A stretch of DNA of 10,236 nt from Candidatus Woesearchaeota archaeon (GTDB lineage Archaea > Nanobdellota > Nanobdellia > SCGC-AAA011-G17 > GW2011-AR20), in assembly GCA_018302725.1 (NCBI GenBank), contig JAGVZJ010000009.1, positions 1 to 10,236 of the forward strand, read 5' to 3'. Below, in pieces: positions 5,886 to 10,236 of the stretch. Made by a program: the position numbers and the translations under genes. The notes beneath the pieces are model-generated. The model did not search any database and was not told the DNA's origin. It saw nothing but the letters and a program-made list of their open reading frames with translations. The first letter of the stretch is position 1. Every line of letters begins with the position of its first letter.

Positions 5886-7908
5886 ATACTATCCTTACCT
5901 CTTGATTGTACTCTTCTCCCTGTTAATGTTTTATAAGATATTCAAACCAGGCTTTTTAATTTATTTAGATAACCCCTATCATCTTTCTGAATTCAAGTTC
6001 TATATCTCAGAAATAGTTCAGGGAACTGGCTGGATTTATGGATGGTTTCCTCACGATTTTGCCGGATTTCCTTTAGCATCATTGTACCCTCAAATAGGGT
6101 TTTGGCTTATCACACTAATGAATTTGATACTCAATATAGACCTAATTCTGTCTTATAAAATACTTGTATATTTATCTTATCTCTTACCATCAATATTCCT
6201 CTACATCTTGCTAAGAAAGTATCATAAAACAGGGGCTTTATTATTCACATTACTCTATATGGTGCTGTATCGTGATGTAGTCTTAACAGTCTTAGGGGGG
6301 ATGTGGACATACTATTTTGGGTTAGGCTTCTTTATACTGTTCTTTTATTTTCTGATCAAATACTTTGAGAATCCGGATTCCTTAAAACTTGTAGCTATCC
6401 TGTCTTTAGTTCTTTCTCTTGCAATATTTTCTCATCCGTTTACAGCAATTGGGGCAGCTTTATTGTCCTTGGTATTCCTTTTCATCCACATTCTAATGAA
6501 GAGGCCAAATGTAAAAAAAATTATTTTTTCGTATGTAGCATTTTACGTTTTGTCTGCATTAACAACAGCTATATTCACATTTCAATTACTGCTTATGGGA
6601 TCTTGGTCTAGGAGCTATGGATTTGGGCTAAGTGAATCAGTAATCCAGATAGTTTATAGAACTGTACTCCCTTTGTTCTTTGCAGCCTCAAAAAAATACC
6701 TTTTTTCTGATTTCATAAGTTCATTAGCCTCATTAAACATGAGCTTGTTTCTTAAAATGGCTTGGACCTTCTTTTTGTCTTCACTCCCCCAATTAATAAT
6801 CTCTTTCTTCGCAATAATAGGAATGATTTACTTCTTTAAGGAAAAAAAGAAGGACTTTGTTTTAGCATCATGCTTCGTGTTTATAATCCTGGCTTTAATA
6901 CTATCCAGCGGTTTCTGGCATCTTATTCCATTCTTGCACAACCTTCCGATTCTGAATGGAATCCACAGCTATAGATTTTTTATCCAGTTAGAAATAGCAT
7001 TATCAATCTTTGCAGTTTATGGTCTGGCCAGATCATTAAAGAGTTGGAGTTTCCTGATTAAATACAAGAAATTAATAATGGTGGTTATAATAGCATTCTT
7101 TTTTGTAAATTTCAATTACTACATGCCTGAAGAAACACTAACAAGGACTTCTGAAAACACTCCAATCATGAAAGAAGAAATATTCCCCTTGTGGGAGTGG
7201 GTGAAAAATAATGCAGAGGGATCTAGAGAAAGAGTGATTTACCAATCATTCTGGGACAACATCTTAGATGCCGATGTCGAAGTTAACTCAATACATGCGA
7301 TGTCTTCCCATTATACTGGCGTTTCCCACATTGGAGGATGGTCTGGTGCACTTCCCTATCCCTTAGAAGGAACAGTTGGTTCAACAAAAGGTAAACGATT
7401 TTTAGGAAAGACTGTTTCAACAATCTCTGACAAAGAAATTATAGAAAGGTCAAAGCTGTTAAATGCAAAATACATTGTTTCATCAGAAGATACCTTAAGA
7501 TCAAGACTGCAAAGAATAAAAGAATTTGAAAAGGTTTATGAGATAGGGCACTTCACCGTATTTTTGTTAAAGGATTACGAACCTAGCTGGATTGAGCTTT
7601 CAACACCTGCAGTAAGTAGCGCTTTAACCTTTGAAAGTCAAAAAATGGAGTTTTACATAAACACCCCAGTTCAAAATGAAGCAATAATAAAGGTTTCACA
7701 ACATCCTTTCTGGACAGCTTCAATAAATGGTAAGGAACTTAAACTAAAGCAGGATGAATTTGGACTGATGAAGCTGGAAATCCCCCCAGGGGAATATGTT
7801 TTAAGATTAGAATATAACGCAAAAAGGATTTCACATTTGGTTGTAAGCATCATAGGAATACTTTTAACCTTAACCTTGTTGGTAATTTCAAAATGGAAAA
7901 GAAATTAA
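5869..7908 (+). CDS. Large polytopic membrane protein, YfhO / PTPS-related (GT-C-like)
   Basis: This 679-residue protein has about 12-13 hydrophobic segments between residues 8 and 415, a soluble, probably extracytoplasmic region (about 416-652) and a last membrane helix (about 655-675). The first outer loop reads YLDNPYHLSEF (D34, H38), the position of the acidic motif that GT-C transferases use for the lipid-phosphate donor. The C-terminal domain has PFWTASINGKELKL and PPGEYVLRLEY, the Trp plus 'NGK' plus 'PPG' pattern seen in YfhO and PF10131-type membrane proteins. It probably transfers a sugar from a polyprenyl-phosphate carrier outside the membrane, which fits the DPM1-like GT2 gene that follows with a 16-base overlap. 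The family is little characterised; ligase or polymerase roles are possible. Membrane topology is clear, the activity is inference. Confidence 0.75.
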   Translation: MKKLIKYYPYLLIVLFSLLMFYKIFKPGFLIYLDNPYHLSEFKFYISEIVQGTGWIYGWFPHDFAGFPLASLYPQIGFWLITLMNLILNIDLILSYKILVYLSYLLPSIFLYILLRKYHKTGALLFTLLYMVLYRDVVLTVLGGMWTYYFGLGFFILFFYFLIKYFENPDSLKLVAILSLVLSLAIFSHPFTAIGAALLSLVFLFIHILMKRPNVKKIIFSYVAFYVLSALTTAIFTFQLLLMGSWSRSYGFGLSESVIQIVYRTVLPLFFAASKKYLFSDFISSLASLNMSLFLKMAWTFFLSSLPQLIISFFAIIGMIYFFKEKKKDFVLASCFVFIILALILSSGFWHLIPFLHNLPILNGIHSYRFFIQLEIALSIFAVYGLARSLKSWSFLIKYKKLIMVVIIAFFFVNFNYYMPEETLTRTSENTPIMKEEIFPLWEWVKNNAEGSRERVIYQSFWDNILDADVEVNSIHAMSSHYTGVSHIGGWSGALPYPLEGTVGSTKGKRFLGKTVSTISDKEIIERSKLLNAKYIVSSEDTLRSRLQRIKEFEKVYEIGHFTVFLLKDYEPSWIELSTPAVSSALTFESQKMEFYINTPVQNEAIIKVSQHPFWTASINGKELKLKQDEFGLMKLEIPPGEYVLRLEYNAKRISHLVVSIIGILLTLTLLVISKWKRN

Positions 7909-8627
7909 AAGTTTCTTTGTTTGTTCCAGTGTACAATGAAGAAAAGATAATAGAGAAAAATACAGAGCAAATACTTAATGAAATAAGCAAACTACCTTAC
8001 GATTTTGAATTAATCATTGTAGACGACTCTTCTACAGATGGCTCCAGTAAAATCCTGGAAAGGCTTTCTAGAACAACCCTCAATTTAATCCATCTACGGT
8101 ATGAGAACGGACCAACAAGAAGGGAGAATCTTGCTCAGTCGTTTAAAAAAGCAAAAGGGGAGATAGTAGCATTTATGGATATGGATCTTGCAGCAAACCT
8201 AAAACACTTTCCAGAATTAATAAAAACAATTAAACAAGGTTATGACATTGTTACAGGAAGCAGGTATGTAAAAGGTGCAAAAACTAAAAGAAAGCTTTCT
8301 AGATGGGTTATAAGCCACTTATACAACCTGTTTGTAAGACTTTATTTTAAAACAAAAATAAGGGATCATGAGTGCGGGTTTAAAGCATTTAAAAAAAATA
8401 TAATCATCCAATTAGTGGATGAAATGGGGTTTGACAAAACTTTAAAGAGGAGTGTCGCGTGGGATACTGAGATGCTGGTAAGAGCATTAAGGCACAGCTA
8501 TACAATTAGAGAAATACCCATAATCTGGAATGAAGGAAAAAAATCAGAATTGCATTTTAGCAGAGATTCCAAGCTCCTCCTCTACCTCCTAAGATTGAAA
8601 AAAAGACTCAAAAACAAATATATTTAA
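7893..8627 (+). CDS. GT2 glycosyltransferase, dolichyl-phosphate hexose synthase-like
   Basis: This 244-residue GT-A protein resembles DPM1 and archaeal AglJ/AglD-type enzymes, which move a sugar from UDP or GDP to dolichyl phosphate on the cytoplasmic membrane face. Motifs are VPVYNEE (11-17), VDDSSTDGS (43-51), the metal-binding DMD (96-98), TGSRYVKGA (121-129) and DHECGFK (158-164), followed by WDTEM (190-194). There are no C-terminal membrane helices, as in the soluble single-domain DPM1 type. The ATG lies 16 bases inside the preceding membrane-protein gene, so the two are translationally coupled; the likely logic is that this enzyme makes the carrier-linked sugar that the membrane protein uses. 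Sugar identity is not readable. Confidence 0.9.
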   Translation: MEKKLKVSLFVPVYNEEKIIEKNTEQILNEISKLPYDFELIIVDDSSTDGSSKILERLSRTTLNLIHLRYENGPTRRENLAQSFKKAKGEIVAFMDMDLAANLKHFPELIKTIKQGYDIVTGSRYVKGAKTKRKLSRWVISHLYNLFVRLYFKTKIRDHECGFKAFKKNIIIQLVDEMGFDKTLKRSVAWDTEMLVRALRHSYTIREIPIIWNEGKKSELHFSRDSKLLLYLLRLKKRLKNKYI

Positions 8628-8629
8628 AA
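8616..8629 (+). promoter_or_regulatory. TATA element of the flippase gene overlapping the upstream stop
   Basis: AAATATATTTAAAA is the best TATA-like box in the window. It is centred about 28 bases before the ATG at 8651 and contains the TAA stop (8625-8627) of the GT2 gene. It implies a leaderless transcript for the flippase. Confidence 0.55.
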
Positions 8630-8650
8630 CAAATTCCTTTAAGACTTTAA

Positions 8651-10147
8651 ATGGAAGAATCAGGTCATTTAAGGAGGATATTCTCAGGAGCATTAATCAT
8701 TTTGATAGGCACATTTATCTCAAAACTCTTGTCTTACGGTTACAGGGTCATAGTTGGTAGGATTGGAACAGAGCAATATGGTCTTCTATCACTGGGATTA
8801 GCAATTTCAGGAAGCTTGATTGTTATTTCCACTTTAGGGTTAAATATTGGTGTACAAAGGTATGTTTCTTACTACAAGGGCAAAATGGATAATGCAAGAA
8901 TAAAAGGAGTGATTACCTCCTCACTTAAGATACTCCTCCCTTTAAGCCTTTTATTTGGAGCCCTGTTATTTGCTTTATCAGACTTTGTTTCAGTAAGATT
9001 TTTTCATAATGAAGGTCTTTCTCTCATATTAAAGATACTTGCTGTTTCAATACCATTAACCGTCCTTGGTGATGTCTTTTTGAACACTATAAGGGCATTC
9101 CAGAAAGTGAAATATGAGGTGTTTACAAAAAACATCGGAGAAAGCTCTATTAAGTTCATATTAACTTTTATTTTTGTCTATCTGGGCTTTGGAGTTGTCG
9201 GAGCAAGCATAGCCTATGTAATAGCAGTGTTTTTCACATTTTTATTGTCATTAATCTTTGTAGAAAAAAAGATTTTTCCAATATTCAGAACAAAAGTAAT
9301 CTCTATCAAGTCAAATAAAGAGCTTGTTATGTATTCTATCCCTCTAGTCCTCAATACTTTTGTTTTTTTAGTCATCTTATGGACAGATACAATCATGCTG
9401 GGCTATTTCAAAAACGCTTCAGATGTAGGGATCTACAATGCAGCCTTGCCAACAGCACAATTAATGCTTGTTATACCAAATGCTTTAGTTGTTTTATTCC
9501 TCCCAATCTTAAGTGAGTTATATGCTCAGGAAAAAACACACATGTTCAGCTCTTTGTATAAAACCCTCACTAAATGGATATTTGGAATTAATTTAGCTCT
9601 CTTAATAATATTTGCAGCTTTCTCAAGGGAAATTTTAACAATTCTTTTTGGAAAAGAATACTCTGCGGGTTCAGGAGTCTTAGTCTTGGTCTCAGTTTGT
9701 TATTTCATCTTTTACTTATTCCTGACTTCAAACAGAATTCTTCTGGCCCTAGAAAAGACAAAATCAGTGTTTTATATTACTTTAATAGGAGCAGTATCCA
9801 ACTTTATTTTTAACCTAATATTAATCCCTTCCTATGGAATAATGGGCGCTGCAATTGGAACTGGTGCTTCTTTAGTGATTATGGCTCTTATCCTATTAAT
9901 CTACACTAAAAGGATAATAAATGTAACACCATTCAAGAAAAACTATATCAAGATTTTAATATCTGGAATACTGGCCTTTTTAATAGTATATTGGTTGAAA
10001 AGTTTATTCTCTCCAGAATCATTAATCAGGTTAATTGTCGCTTCTCTGGCTTCTTTACTGATTTACCTGGCAATTCTGTTTATTCTTGGCTCATTTGAAA
10101 AAGAAGACAAAGAAATGCTCAGGTCTATTTATTTCAAGTCCAGATAG
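8651..10147 (+). CDS. Wzx-type polysaccharide flippase (MOP superfamily)
   Basis: This 498-residue integral membrane protein has about 14 predicted helices (roughly 11-30, 42-63, 92-111, 122-146, 167-204 as two, 226-246, 268-288, 308-327, 338-358, 370-391, 396-416, 433-449 and 459-480), the count and length expected for Wzx/RfbX flippases. These carry polyprenyl-(pyro)phosphate-linked glycans across the membrane. Family marks are GRIGTEQYGLLSLGLAI near residues 36-52 and the segment TDTIMLGYFKNASDVGIYN in helix 7 and the loop after it (245-263), where an acidic residue in the helix is typical. It follows the lipid-carrier GT2 gene by 23 bases and completes the make-then-flip logic of the locus. 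The glycan it carries is unknown. Archaeal homologues such as AglR serve N-glycosylation, so either polysaccharide or N-glycan export is possible. Confidence 0.93.
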   Translation: MEESGHLRRIFSGALIILIGTFISKLLSYGYRVIVGRIGTEQYGLLSLGLAISGSLIVISTLGLNIGVQRYVSYYKGKMDNARIKGVITSSLKILLPLSLLFGALLFALSDFVSVRFFHNEGLSLILKILAVSIPLTVLGDVFLNTIRAFQKVKYEVFTKNIGESSIKFILTFIFVYLGFGVVGASIAYVIAVFFTFLLSLIFVEKKIFPIFRTKVISIKSNKELVMYSIPLVLNTFVFLVILWTDTIMLGYFKNASDVGIYNAALPTAQLMLVIPNALVVLFLPILSELYAQEKTHMFSSLYKTLTKWIFGINLALLIIFAAFSREILTILFGKEYSAGSGVLVLVSVCYFIFYLFLTSNRILLALEKTKSVFYITLIGAVSNFIFNLILIPSYGIMGAAIGTGASLVIMALILLIYTKRIINVTPFKKNYIKILISGILAFLIVYWLKSLFSPESLIRLIVASLASLLIYLAILFILGSFEKEDKEMLRSIYFKSR

Positions 10148-10153
10148 TAACTG

Positions 10154-10161
10154 TCTTAAAC
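10154..10161 (+). promoter_or_regulatory. TATA-like element before the last partial gene
   Basis: TCTTAAAC lies in the 34-base gap after the flippase, centred about 25 bases before the ATG at 10182. The spacing matches the other leaderless-type promoters here. It supports a real gene start at the window's edge. Confidence 0.35.
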
Positions 10162-10181
10162 CTTTTCAAATTAAAACGTAT

Positions 10182-10236
10182 ATGGAAGAAGAACTATATG
10201 AAAAAATCTGGGGAAGAAAAAAAGAAAACCAAGTAA
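10182..10236 (+). CDS. Start of an unidentified gene, 3'-partial
   Basis: An open frame begins at the ATG at 10182 and is still open at the window end after 18 codons (MEEELYEKIWGRKKENQV). The final TAA of the window is out of frame. The start follows the flippase by 34 bases and has a TATA-like box about 25 bases upstream, so it is probably the next gene of the glycan locus. Too little is visible for a family call. Confidence 0.5.
   Translation, partial: MEEELYEKIWGRKKENQV

Overview
The window looks archaeal. It is AT-rich, arginine is written almost only as AGA/AGG, and the VapB antitoxin resembles the mainly archaeal VapB/DUF217 type. Most genes lack a bacterial -35/-10 promoter. Instead they carry a TATA-like AT tract about 25-30 bases before the start codon with almost no leader, which is the archaeal leaderless pattern. 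The lineage cannot be fixed from this sequence. A DPANN-type or other small-genome archaeon would fit, but that is inference.

Left end (1-1380). A 5'-truncated gene for QueC (7-cyano-7-deazaguanine synthase, used for archaeosine) runs in from the left edge. It is broken by a perfect 49-bp tandem duplication that shifts the frame just before the zinc-binding C-terminus. It converges on, and overlaps by a few bases, a vapBC toxin-antitoxin operon on the minus strand. The vapB start sits at the end of a hexanucleotide microsatellite lying between a TATA-like box and the start codon, with a perfect 16-bp palindrome just upstream.

Middle and right (1401-10236). This is a surface-glycan locus arranged around a divergent promoter region (3750-3845). 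To the left, on minus, are two GT-B (GT4-like) glycosyltransferases. To the right, on plus, are an extended-SDR nucleotide-sugar epimerase/dehydratase/decarboxylase, a UDP-GlcNAc 2-epimerase (wecB), a large YfhO/PTPS-related-type polytopic membrane protein, a DPM1-like GT2 transferase and a Wzx/MOP-type flippase. A further gene begins at 10182 and leaves the window.

Together these genes suggest making UDP-ManNAc and another modified nucleotide sugar, charging a polyprenyl-phosphate carrier, extending a lipid-linked glycan with the GT4 enzymes, and flipping it outward, with the large membrane protein acting at the outer face. This would serve a surface polysaccharide or N-glycan. No oligosaccharyltransferase, polymerase or ManNAc dehydrogenase is visible, so the end product is unknown.

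No rRNA, tRNA, CRISPR array, insertion sequence or origin was recognised. The longest stretch without a gene is the divergent promoter region of about 96 bases.
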